DNA of 18,663 nt from CAUZSM01 sp963582685 (lineage in GTDB: Archaea > Thermoplasmatota > Poseidoniia > Poseidoniales > Thalassarchaeaceae), in contig CAUZSM010000021.1 in assembly GCA_963582685.1 (NCBI GenBank), forward strand, positions 1 to 18,663, given 5' to 3'. Every line of letters begins with the position of its first letter. Within the stretch, counting starts at the first letter, position 1. Below, piece after piece: positions 7,701 through 14,413 of the stretch. The notes beneath the pieces were generated by a model, which was given only the letters and a program-made list of their open reading frames with translations, had not been told where the DNA came from and did no database searches. A program made the position numbers and the translations under genes.

Positions 7701-9672
7701 GGGTATGGATACCGTGCTTGCTGGTATCGTTGGACTCGGTGCCAAGCCCGGTGAATACGCCTCGTTTTCACTGTCGGTGATGAATACCGGCAACGGTCCG
7801 ACCACCTTTGAGGTATCATGCGAGACGCCGAATCGCTGGCTTGTTGAGTTGGGTAATGGGAATTCTTCATCTCTGGTTCTTGAGCCGCTGACCCGTCTAC
7901 AGTTCCTGCCTTTACAGGTACGTGTACGCGTACCTGCAGTGAGCGATGGGCAGCCGGCGGCAGGGAATACTGAGCCTATTGACTGTGTCACTTCAAGCCT
8001 GAATGACCCGTTGATAACATCGACAGAATCTGCTACGGTCGAGGTTTTCCAGAGCACTTCGTTCAGAGCCGAACTCTTCGACGGCAATCATTACCCGTTA
8101 GGCCCATCTGCAACTGTGACGCCAATCTCAGTGCAGAATGGCGAGACCGTAATCCACACTTTGGAATTGGAGAACGAGGGCAATATTGCATTCGACCTGA
8201 TTGTCAGGGCCACCCCCGGGCTGAATACTTGGGGTATGGAAGTTACAGCAGGGCCGTTCACAGATGACCGCACCCTGACTTTGACTTTGCAGCCAGGAGT
8301 CATTGTAGATGTCACCATCACGGTGCTGGTGCCGAGCACAGTCTCAGATGGTGACGAGAACCAAATAAACGTCAGAACCGAGCGTACTGCGGGACATTTC
8401 GTACTGAATCGCACTAGACTCATCGTCGAGGAGCGAGTCGACTTCGACATCATCATGCCACCCTCTGGCACCATCGTCTCACCTCTCGGTCAGTATGGTT
8501 CGGCGTTGGTGACAGTGGAAAATACCGGCAACGTGGATCTACTGCTCAACTGGTCCTTTGGCACACTCCCGGACGGCTGGACTGCCGGATTCTCATCTAC
8601 ACCTCCAACTACACTCGCACAAGCAAGAAATGCATCGGTGGGACTCACCCTATTCGTACCAGCAGGAACAGATGCCGGGCCGGCGGGAAGCCTGTCAGTC
8701 ATCATCGATGCACAGACTTTGGACCAATCTCAACAAGTGCAGAAGGTAGGTATGCTCGGTGTGGTCGTTGAATCGACGGCTTGGGTCGCTCTTGAATCAA
8801 ATATCACCACTCTCATTGAACTGCAAGAAGGAGCAGAGATTTCTGGCACAATTACCATCAGCAACAACGGCAATACCGCTTGTTCGGCAGAGATTTCAAT
8901 CGCTGGCCCAGATGGTTGGAATCTAACTATTGACAGAACACAGTGGCAGATATTGAATCAGGGTCAGAGCGAGGAGGTCGTTTGGCAACTAACTGCTGGT
9001 CCGGACCCCGGCTCTATCAGCAATGTATGGTTCAACGTCACAGTGAGCGCTGGTGATGGAGTTTCTGTCACTGAAGATGGAGTTGCGTTGCAGGTGAAAG
9101 GGGTTCGAGTCGGAGAAGGAGGTGGCCTATTGGGCTGGATGAACTCCATACTGCCAACTTGGGCAGTCATTCTCATCGTATTCGCATTGATTGGTGGCGC
9201 GGTACTGGTAGTAGTCATACTCGGCCGAACTGGTGATTCCATTGGTAGAGGTGAGGAATTGATTCCCGCCGGTGAGGTTCTCGGTGCACAGCAGCAGCGT
9301 CGAGATGCTGCTCTCGATATCGGGCTCAAGCGGGATGAGCAGACCTCGGGTACTGTTAGCCAAGATGAAATTGAATCAGCCATCGCTCAGAGCAAGCCCC
9401 AGCTGCGTGGACTCCCACCTCTGCCTGTGAAGAAGAAACCCAAGTCTGGATTGCCAGAATTGCCGTCAGGATTGCCACCCGCGCCGAGCAAGGGTGCATT
9501 GCCGACTGGGTCGCCACCAATGCCATCGACCAAATCCGCACCTGTTGGACAAGGAGTTGGCTCCGCTGCACCACCGCCTCCAGTACCAGCAAGTGGCTTA
9601 CCTGATGGTTGGACAATGGAACAGTGGAAGCACTACGGACATGAGTATCTGAAGCGTACTGGGATGAAGTGA
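4714..9672 (+). CDS. giant membrane-anchored subtilisin-like (S8) serine protease with Ig-like repeats and cytoplasmic tail
   Basis: A 1,652-residue surface protease. A signal peptide (LPLALVVLMVAMPWASM) is followed by ~250 residues that look like one or two propeptide modules. The S8 domain carries the catalytic triad Asp297 (SDTGLD), His331 (GHGTH) and Ser527 (GTSAS), with oxyanion Asn430 (AAGNEG). Next come a jelly-roll-like domain of about 120 residues (VNDLDLSVTAPDGTVYKG to YAVIISG) and a CARDB-like domain. At least five Ig/NEW3-like repeats follow, each marked by N-[TEN]-G-[NT] near 886, 1024, 1154, 1270 and 1384 (spacing ~115-140). One transmembrane helix (~1482-1505, WAVILIVFALIGGAVLVVVI) precedes a ~147-residue cytoplasmic tail rich in Pro and Lys that ends WTMEQWKHYGHEYLKRTGMK. 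The first in-frame ATG (4714) puts charged residues just before the hydrophobic core, as signal peptides require; an upstream TTG at 4645 would overlap gap by 23 bp. Likely role: breakdown of extracellular protein at the cell surface. Confidence 0.9.
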   Translation: MLFREAMPKAWLPLALVVLMVAMPWASMVNTEDSADAASTAFVDQPLSWTAEEAALNWYPAIGAEGGGVEISSGSGILWVQTGNFDPLLQTTDFSSTPLALIDDADTFSTGFLIMQLHRNDGEFAESLAASVNAVVIDTLPEDAWVLRLPAGDAMRAAAILTLAENPQVRWVGSQHPAWRLDLPLHQLAGSDVSFVVDLDLTPVPDLSPIEVATLESDLLATGAEQVRCDQWLCQVRGLDSRWIASLTWDHRLLFTAAADEIAIVNNYARSITRIDALRVNHNGGLDGTGEVGAISDTGLDSDHGDFTGRIRGVYNNYGPDNSASDMNTGHGTHVSATMLGDGTGDGNARGIAHAATFHFYQLEHDQSGQLARWGSLYDMFRHSWQNNARTQSNSWGAQSSWGQYTSDSRSADSFINDYTDFLVLFAAGNEGAQGSSSIAPPATAKNVLTVGASTTGRPGTAAAGSVASFSSIGPTADGRIKPDIVAPGVQICSARAEEATQYIGPSCSGSSHNSGGTMYVQADGTSASTPVVGGAAMLARQFLREELGITSARSDLVKALLINGAKDLGSKNIPNMDEGWGQLDLEESLYPQSGVIAKNIFWDTSQSLSPGYSYLYTYNLDVSYGVDITLVWNDREGSSSASQSSPRLVNDLDLSVTAPDGTVYKGNVFSSGLSTTGGSKDSLNNVERVRLDSGAAGDWSIQISHSGGYSQSYAVIISGVGNENPMSDLAVFSGSLWASQTSPLENDWVLIRPAWVNQAPAATPSYYVTVEDLTTSTMLWEGNRSSLAGGTTDTFTFQHQFVLIGVHTIKLKLDTNNDVVELNDEVDGTNNNVATLDINVTAIGVRITPHLESGALPTTDEEYVEARTRSLDPAIMSEVSFDLTLANEGTADEDIELIVTPVQEVSENGILNAPQDDWTKMLSEDGPWMLNATGGTGNSIQVSLLLRDDDADPDDPNGARYALPGTFIVDLTAYYRMTPSVSHTIRLTIEVERVEGMDTVLAGIVGLGAKPGEYASFSLSVMNTGNGPTTFEVSCETPNRWLVELGNGNSSSLVLEPLTRLQFLPLQVRVRVPAVSDGQPAAGNTEPIDCVTSSLNDPLITSTESATVEVFQSTSFRAELFDGNHYPLGPSATVTPISVQNGETVIHTLELENEGNIAFDLIVRATPGLNTWGMEVTAGPFTDDRTLTLTLQPGVIVDVTITVLVPSTVSDGDENQINVRTERTAGHFVLNRTRLIVEERVDFDIIMPPSGTIVSPLGQYGSALVTVENTGNVDLLLNWSFGTLPDGWTAGFSSTPPTTLAQARNASVGLTLFVPAGTDAGPAGSLSVIIDAQTLDQSQQVQKVGMLGVVVESTAWVALESNITTLIELQEGAEISGTITISNNGNTACSAEISIAGPDGWNLTIDRTQWQILNQGQSEEVVWQLTAGPDPGSISNVWFNVTVSAGDGVSVTEDGVALQVKGVRVGEGGGLLGWMNSILPTWAVILIVFALIGGAVLVVVILGRTGDSIGRGEELIPAGEVLGAQQQRRDAALDIGLKRDEQTSGTVSQDEIESAIAQSKPQLRGLPPLPVKKKPKSGLPELPSGLPPAPSKGALPTGSPPMPSTKSAPVGQGVGSAAPPPPVPASGLPDGWTMEQWKHYGHEYLKRTGMK

Positions 9673-9733
9673 CGCCACCATTCGTCGTTTTCGTCATCGT
9701 TGCGTTGAAGTGGGGTGTCCTTCACGCCGCAGC

Positions 9734-10375
9734 ATGGCAGTCTCCATGGTCCTGTTCGGCCCACCCGGTGCGGGCAAGGGTACGCAGGCGGGTCGCATCG
9801 TTGAAGCAACGGGTAAACCGCAGGTATCAACAGGCGATATGCTGCGCGCTTCAGTTGCAGTAGGAACCGCGCTAGGAATTGCAGCAAAGCAGTACATGGA
9901 CGCTGGTGCGCTGGTACCCGACGAGGTCATCATCGGACTGATTGCTGAGCGACTTACAGATGACGATGCGCACGACGGCGTTCTGTTTGACGGGTTTCCT
10001 AGAACCATTCCTCAAGCCGAGGCTCTCGCCGAAATAGCTGAAGTTGGCGTGGTCATCTCAATCGAAGTTCCTGACGAGAGAATTGTTGAGCGGATATGCG
10101 GTCGGTTCACCTGTGGTGATTGTGGCGAAGTCTATCACGACTCATTCAATACCACCGAAGTTGATGGGGTATGTGACTCCTGTGGAGGTACCTCGATGAA
10201 GCGCAGAGCCGATGACAATGAGGAAGTTGTCGGCTCTCGCCTCTCAGCCTATCACTCTCAGACCGCACCACTCGTACAGTGGTATGGTGAGCGTGGTCTG
10301 CTCGTCGTCGTGAATGGAGACCAGGGCATCGATGAAGTTGGCGCAGAGATAGCATCATCACTTGCTGCTCTTTGA
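9734..10375 (+). CDS. adk: adenylate kinase, long zinc-LID type
   Basis: Cytoplasmic nucleoside monophosphate kinase converting AMP + ATP to 2 ADP. From the ATG at 9734 the protein has 213 residues, the length of bacterial-type long adenylate kinases and longer than the trimeric archaeal AdkA family. The P-loop GPPGAGKGT is at residues 9-17, STGDMLRA (NMP-binding) at 32-39, and the signature DGFPRTIPQAEAL at 86-98. The LID has four cysteines, C127-x2-C130 and C147-x2-C150, placed as in zinc-binding LIDs, then RRADD and the YHSQTAPLVQWY helix. The frame is open back to a GTG at 9710, but the core similarity fits ATG 9734 (MAVSMVLFGPP); ATG 9746 is a further alternative. It lies 61 bp after the protease stop and 15 bp before rnp4, so adk, rnp4 and the CRM gene probably form one operon. 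Confidence 0.96.
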   Translation: MAVSMVLFGPPGAGKGTQAGRIVEATGKPQVSTGDMLRASVAVGTALGIAAKQYMDAGALVPDEVIIGLIAERLTDDDAHDGVLFDGFPRTIPQAEALAEIAEVGVVISIEVPDERIVERICGRFTCGDCGEVYHDSFNTTEVDGVCDSCGGTSMKRRADDNEEVVGSRLSAYHSQTAPLVQWYGERGLLVVVNGDQGIDEVGAEIASSLAAL

Positions 10376-10378
10376 AAC

Positions 10379-10384
10379 GGAGGG
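10379..10384 (+). promoter_or_regulatory. strong Shine-Dalgarno site of rnp4
   Basis: GGAGGG with a 6-base spacer to the ATG at 10391, placed just after the adk stop. It supports translation of rnp4 from the adk transcript and fixes its start. Confidence 0.7.
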
Positions 10385-10390
10385 TTCCAC

Positions 10391-10744
10391 ATGGCTTCGA
10401 AGCGACGACGAGCCCTCAGTGCCTCGATGCGTCGAGAAAGGGCTAGCAAGGCGCAGGTGCGCCTCACTCGCGTTCTCAATCAACCATGGCGTCATTCATC
10501 GGAGAAGGTTGACGCTGCTGCCCAGCAATTGTGGGCCGTCGGTCGGCGACATCAATTGGGTTTGCCCGAAGATGTCCGAATCTGGATTTGCCGAGGCTGC
10601 CACGGATTACTCAGACCCGGTATTTCCGCTAGAGTACGCGTGCGCGGAGGTCGTAGATTTACAACCTGCCTGAGTTGTGGGCGAATCTCTCGCAGAGGGC
10701 CTGATTTTTCCAGCGAGAATTCCGATGGTGGTGAGGGTCGATGA
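10391..10744 (+). CDS. rnp4: ribonuclease P protein component 4 (Rpp21/Rpr2 family)
   Basis: A 117-residue protein subunit of archaeal RNase P, the ribonucleoprotein that removes 5' leaders from pre-tRNA. The N-terminal half is basic and helical (MASKRRRALSASMRRERASK, then VGRRHQLGLPEDVR), as in archaeal Rpp21. A zinc ribbon follows, ligated by Cys67, Cys70, Cys93 and Cys96 (ICRGC ... TTCLSCG), with the characteristic RPGISARVRVRGGRR between the pairs. The last ~15 residues are polar and not conserved. The family is known to pair with Rpp29 in the holoenzyme. Its stop overlaps the next start as ATGA, and a YhbY/CRM gene is a frequent archaeal neighbour of this family (from memory), which strengthens both assignments. 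Confidence 0.92.
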   Translation: MASKRRRALSASMRRERASKAQVRLTRVLNQPWRHSSEKVDAAAQQLWAVGRRHQLGLPEDVRIWICRGCHGLLRPGISARVRVRGGRRFTTCLSCGRISRRGPDFSSENSDGGEGR

Positions 10745-11013
10745 GCGCAGATATCCCCGAACATATACGGAAAATTGCCCATGACCGCTCTGTCAAGGTA
10801 TCGTTGAGAATAGGCAGGTCAGGGGTTAGCGAATCAACTGTTGAGGAATTGAACGCACAACTCTCAAGCCGCAAAGTCGTCAAGGCGAAGTTGAACAAAG
10901 GCATTGTTGTCGACCGGGAATCCAAATCCGCACTTTTTGAGGAGTTATCTCAGAAAACCAAGTCCCGTCTTGTTGATGTCAGGGGCAACGTTGCCATTTA
11001 TTGGCGTCCCTGA
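10741..11013 (+). CDS. YhbY-like CRM-domain RNA-binding protein
   Basis: A 90-residue protein that is essentially one CRM (YhbY) domain. LRIGRSGVSESTVEELNAQL carries the GxxG-type loop (Gly25-Gly28) expected to contact RNA, followed by the strand and turn RKVVKAKLNKG and a final NVAIYW strand. YhbY in bacteria associates with pre-50S particles, and plant CRM proteins act in intron splicing; the archaeal members are thought to act in ribosome assembly or RNA maturation, but their substrate is not established. The ATG overlaps the rnp4 stop by 4 bp (ATGA), with GGTGGTGAGG just upstream, so translation is probably coupled to rnp4 and the two may work on related RNA-processing steps. Confidence 0.88.
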   Translation: MSADIPEHIRKIAHDRSVKVSLRIGRSGVSESTVEELNAQLSSRKVVKAKLNKGIVVDRESKSALFEELSQKTKSRLVDVRGNVAIYWRP

Positions 11014-11088
11014 ACCACCGCCTGACTCGCAATCTCCTACGCGCGCGAGCGTGAATGATTTTGAGGTGAATACCCGCCCCCCACCAAT

Positions 11089-12873
11089 ATGGCGGCGATC
11101 CCACCAACTTGGTTCCAGAGTGTGTTGGGTGCGCTCATCCTCTCGTTGCTAGTGGCAATTGGCCTTCGTCGGATACGCTTGCCATACACGATTGCGCTGG
11201 TCATTGTCGGTCTGGGAGTGGGCTGGCTTGGCGAGGGATTGATGCCCGAAGGCATCGAATTGAGTGGCTTGCTATCGGCCGAGGTCATTCTGTTCATCCT
11301 GCTGCCACCTCTACTGTTTGAAGGCGCATCTGCCATGCATATCGACCAATTACGTGCCAATTGGAAACCGATTACCCTGTTGGCGATTCCCGGCGTGATG
11401 CTCAATACTACTATCATCGGACTTATTTGCTGGAAATTGGTATGGCCTGATACAGAGTATGGTATGCTGTACGGCCTGCTGATTGGCTCAATTCTCGCCG
11501 CAACCGACCCCGTCAGCGTGCTCGCTTTGGTGAAATCGCTTGGAGCTCCCAAACGTCTGTCAGTCTTACTTGAAGGCGAATCACTGTTCAACGATGGAAC
11601 CGCTGTGGTATTCTTCAACATCATTCTCATCGCTACATTGACTGCTCTTGCTGGAGATACTCTGAATTCCTCGGAATTGCTTACACAGGGCCTCTCATCC
11701 TTCATTCTCGTTGTCGCAGTAGGGACCGCGGTAGGCCTAATTTGTGGAATGGTGGCGAATCATCTGCTCGCCGCCACCGAGGACCATCTAGTCGAGATCG
11801 CACTGACTGTGGCTCTCGCCTTCGGTTCCTTCCTTCTCGCTGAGACACTAGGTGGCAGCGGCGTCATCTCAGTTGTTGTTGCTGGACTTCTGGTCGGTAA
11901 TCACGGTGTGCAACATGGCATGACTCCGAGCGCCCGTATCGGCTTGCATCATTTCTGGGAAGTAGTTGTTTTCTTGGTCAACAGCGTGCTATTCCTGCTG
12001 GTCGGCTATGAGTTGCAATCTGTCATGTCAATGGACACGCATATGTGGGCTTTGGGCGGCATAGCAGTCTCGGCTGCATTGGTGGCCCGACTGATAGTAT
12101 TCCCACTCACCGCACTATCCAATATCGGCTCAACCAGTCCAGTCTCCACTAGTTGGCAGACCGCGATGTGGTGGGGTGGTCTGCGAGGAAGCATCCCAAT
12201 CGCTCTGTTGCTATTGCTCTCCCACATCGTACACGATGGAACGGCTCTTGAGGGATTCTCAGATACGATATTTCTCCCAGAGGCGATTTACGAGGACATG
12301 CTGGTGCTCGGATTCAGTGTAGTATTGTTCACCCTAATCGTACAGGGTCTCACGATGAAGCCGATGCTCAATCGCCTCGGAATCACTGGAGTCCTATCTG
12401 ATTCCGAGGCTCGCTACGAGAGGGCTCTAGCAGATGTCGTCGGGTCACGAGCGGCCCTGAGTCGATTATCTACCTTGCATATGCAAGGCCGCATCAGCGA
12501 CGAGGACCACATCAAGTTGGCTGAACCATACCGAGACCGAATGAGCGCGGCCGAATCGAGGGTCAAGAACCTGTCAGAGACATCAGTTGTCCATGCAGGC
12601 AGAGTCGAGAGCGCGAGAAGGGACTTGCTCATCGCCCAAATCCAAGCATTGCGGGAAGCCGAGCGCGAGGGCACCATTTCCGCATTGGTGGCGCGTAGGG
12701 TTTTATCGAGCCTTGAAGAAGCGCTATCTGAGAGTGAATTCACCCGTGAGGCCATCCGTGCGACAGTTCCGAGTCCCGAAGAAGAGGAGGAAGTATCCTC
12801 GGAACCACCTGTGCCAGAAGACACCGAATCGGTCACAGGAGTCCCACTGAGTGAGTTGGATGAGGAGGAATGA
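11089..12873 (+). CDS. cation/proton antiporter, CPA1 (NhaP-type)
   Basis: A 594-residue polytopic membrane protein with about 12-13 predicted helices in residues 10-430. Diagnostic CPA1 motifs are visible: LPPLLFEGA (~72-80), ATDPVSV with Asp140, and LEGESLFNDGTAVV with the Asn168-Asp169 pair that marks electroneutral Na+/H+ exchangers of this family. WWGGLRGSIPIALLL near the C-terminal end of the membrane domain carries the conserved Arg366. A ~165-residue cytoplasmic C-terminus follows, helical and probably coiled-coil (YERALADVVGSRAALSRLS onward), ending in a very acidic stretch (EEEEEVSS ... SELDEEE) that could be regulatory. The likely job is Na+ (or K+) extrusion against H+, useful in seawater; the ion cannot be fixed from sequence alone. 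The ATG has no nearby Shine-Dalgarno, so a leaderless message is possible. It begins 75 bp after the CRM gene. Confidence 0.9.
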   Translation: MAAIPPTWFQSVLGALILSLLVAIGLRRIRLPYTIALVIVGLGVGWLGEGLMPEGIELSGLLSAEVILFILLPPLLFEGASAMHIDQLRANWKPITLLAIPGVMLNTTIIGLICWKLVWPDTEYGMLYGLLIGSILAATDPVSVLALVKSLGAPKRLSVLLEGESLFNDGTAVVFFNIILIATLTALAGDTLNSSELLTQGLSSFILVVAVGTAVGLICGMVANHLLAATEDHLVEIALTVALAFGSFLLAETLGGSGVISVVVAGLLVGNHGVQHGMTPSARIGLHHFWEVVVFLVNSVLFLLVGYELQSVMSMDTHMWALGGIAVSAALVARLIVFPLTALSNIGSTSPVSTSWQTAMWWGGLRGSIPIALLLLLSHIVHDGTALEGFSDTIFLPEAIYEDMLVLGFSVVLFTLIVQGLTMKPMLNRLGITGVLSDSEARYERALADVVGSRAALSRLSTLHMQGRISDEDHIKLAEPYRDRMSAAESRVKNLSETSVVHAGRVESARRDLLIAQIQALREAEREGTISALVARRVLSSLEEALSESEFTREAIRATVPSPEEEEEVSSEPPVPEDTESVTGVPLSELDEEE

Positions 12874-12927
12874 GCACTCACCTCCCCCTTCGTTTCCGTG
12901 CGGTTTACTAGGCCTGTCAGCGGGCAA

Positions 12928-12936
12928 GATAAAAAG
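12928..12936 (+). promoter_or_regulatory. TATA box of the ArsB/NhaD-type transporter gene (leaderless promoter)
   Basis: GATAAAAAG is centred about 27 bp before the ATG at 12959. This is the spacing expected when transcription starts at or next to the start codon, giving a leaderless mRNA. No Shine-Dalgarno motif lies between them. It is the clearest TATA element I see in the window. Confidence 0.55.
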
Positions 12937-12958
12937 CGGTTTGCAATTCGAGTGAAAC

Positions 12959-14341
12959 ATGGAGGAAAGGGTCTTTGTCCTATTGGTCTTTGTCGCCTCC
13001 TTCGTACTCATATTATCGGAGAAAATCCATCGGACCATCGCCGCATGGTTCGGCGCAATTCTTTTACTCATTCTTGGCCATACAATGGGTGTATTCACCA
13101 CCAGCGGAGATCACTCATTGGAACATGAAATGTTGAGTTGGATTGGGTTCGAGGTAATCGGCCTTCTTCTCGGCATGATGGTATTTGCCGCCATACTGGA
13201 ATTATGTGGTTTCTTTGAGTACATCGCCATCAAGGCAGCGAAGATGAGCAAGGGTGACCCATGGCTTCTAATCGTCTATCTTGGCTCCTTCACTACTCTG
13301 ATATCGCTGGTAATCGACAATGTTACTGCGATTATCATCATCGCCCCGGTGACCCTGAAAATATGTCAGAAATTGGAGATTAATCCGATCCCACCTCTGC
13401 TCGCCGAAGCAATACTTTCTGACACCGGTGGCGTCGCTTCAATGGTTGGCGACCCACCCAACGTGATGATAGCAGCCGAAGCGGCGAACATGAACCTCGA
13501 CCACATTTTTGGATTCAACGGATTCCTGCTGCGCCTTGGTATCCTGACCCTGATTTCATGGGTGGCTACCCTCGGCTACATACGCTGGTATTATCGAGAC
13601 TGGATTGGATCTAAGCCAAGCCACGTTGAGTCACTGCTTGAGGAAGATGAGTGGGATGCCGTCGAGGATAAGCAGTTGATGTTCAGCACGCTGATTATTC
13701 TCGGCCTAACTGTCTGTGCTTTCTCCGCCAAGGAATTCCTCGGATTACATATCGAGATACACGCTATTGCACTGACTGGCGCGGGAATCGCTCTTATCGC
13801 TGCGCGGCCAGCCGACCATGAACTTCGAGACGGATTCATGCATATGATAACCGAGAAGATTGAGTGGGCGGCGTTGCTGTTCTTCGCAGGTCTGTTCATT
13901 TTGGTTGGTGGAGTAGGAAACGTGGGGTATCTTTCTGACCTTGCAACATGGATTTTCGACACTTTCGGTGGCAATGAGGTTGCGCTTGCAATCGCCATTG
14001 TCTGGTTCTCTGCCATCGCAAGTGCTGTCGTGGACAACATCCCATTCACCGCTGCGATGATTCCGGTAATCACTGAAATTTCAGAACAAAATAACCTTGA
14101 CATCACACCGTTGTTCTGGGCTCTTGCAATGGGTGCGGGATTTGGAGGGAATGCTACACCAATCGGCTCAAGCGCCAATGTGATGACCGTCTCTATCAGC
14201 GAGCGAGGACCGCATCCGATTACCACCAAGGAATGGATACGAGTGGGCCTGCCCGTGATGTTCATCACCTGCATTGTCGCATCTGTATTCCTGTTCTTGT
14301 TCCACAGCATCCTCTACTCAAACCCGGACTTCACCCCGTAA
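12959..14341 (+). CDS. ArsB/NhaD/P-protein superfamily ion transporter
   Basis: A 460-residue integral membrane protein of the ion transporter superfamily (COG1055-like: ArsB, NhaD, human P protein). It shows the expected internal duplication with paired motifs. In the first half, LVIDNVTAIIIIAPVTL (Asp120-Asn121) and GGVASMVGDPPNVMI; in the second half, AVVDNIPFTAAMIPVI (Asp359-Asn360) and GGNATPIGSSANVM. These are the discontinuous-helix substrate-binding regions of this fold. About 11-12 hydrophobic helices are separated by a short acidic cytoplasmic loop (ESLLEEDEWDAVEDKQ, ~residues 222-237). Substrate is uncertain: Na+/H+ exchange fits the neighbouring NhaP-type antiporter, but a dicarboxylate, sulfate or arsenite substrate cannot be excluded. 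It has its own TATA-like promoter in the 85-bp gap, so it is probably transcribed separately from the antiporter. Confidence 0.85.
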   Translation: MEERVFVLLVFVASFVLILSEKIHRTIAAWFGAILLLILGHTMGVFTTSGDHSLEHEMLSWIGFEVIGLLLGMMVFAAILELCGFFEYIAIKAAKMSKGDPWLLIVYLGSFTTLISLVIDNVTAIIIIAPVTLKICQKLEINPIPPLLAEAILSDTGGVASMVGDPPNVMIAAEAANMNLDHIFGFNGFLLRLGILTLISWVATLGYIRWYYRDWIGSKPSHVESLLEEDEWDAVEDKQLMFSTLIILGLTVCAFSAKEFLGLHIEIHAIALTGAGIALIAARPADHELRDGFMHMITEKIEWAALLFFAGLFILVGGVGNVGYLSDLATWIFDTFGGNEVALAIAIVWFSAIASAVVDNIPFTAAMIPVITEISEQNNLDITPLFWALAMGAGFGGNATPIGSSANVMTVSISERGPHPITTKEWIRVGLPVMFITCIVASVFLFLFHSILYSNPDFTP

Positions 14342-14413
14342 TTCTGAGTCTGTCCTCACCCGGCATTCGGTGTCCATTGCCGATCCTACAGGCCAGTCCC
14401 ATTCTGCGGCAGC

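Noticed and set aside
7915..7936. Inverted repeat CAGGTACG-N6-CGTACCTG inside the protease gene
   Set aside because: It arises from alternating Val-Arg codons (GTA CGT GTA CGC GTA) in a coding beta strand; no reason to see a site here.
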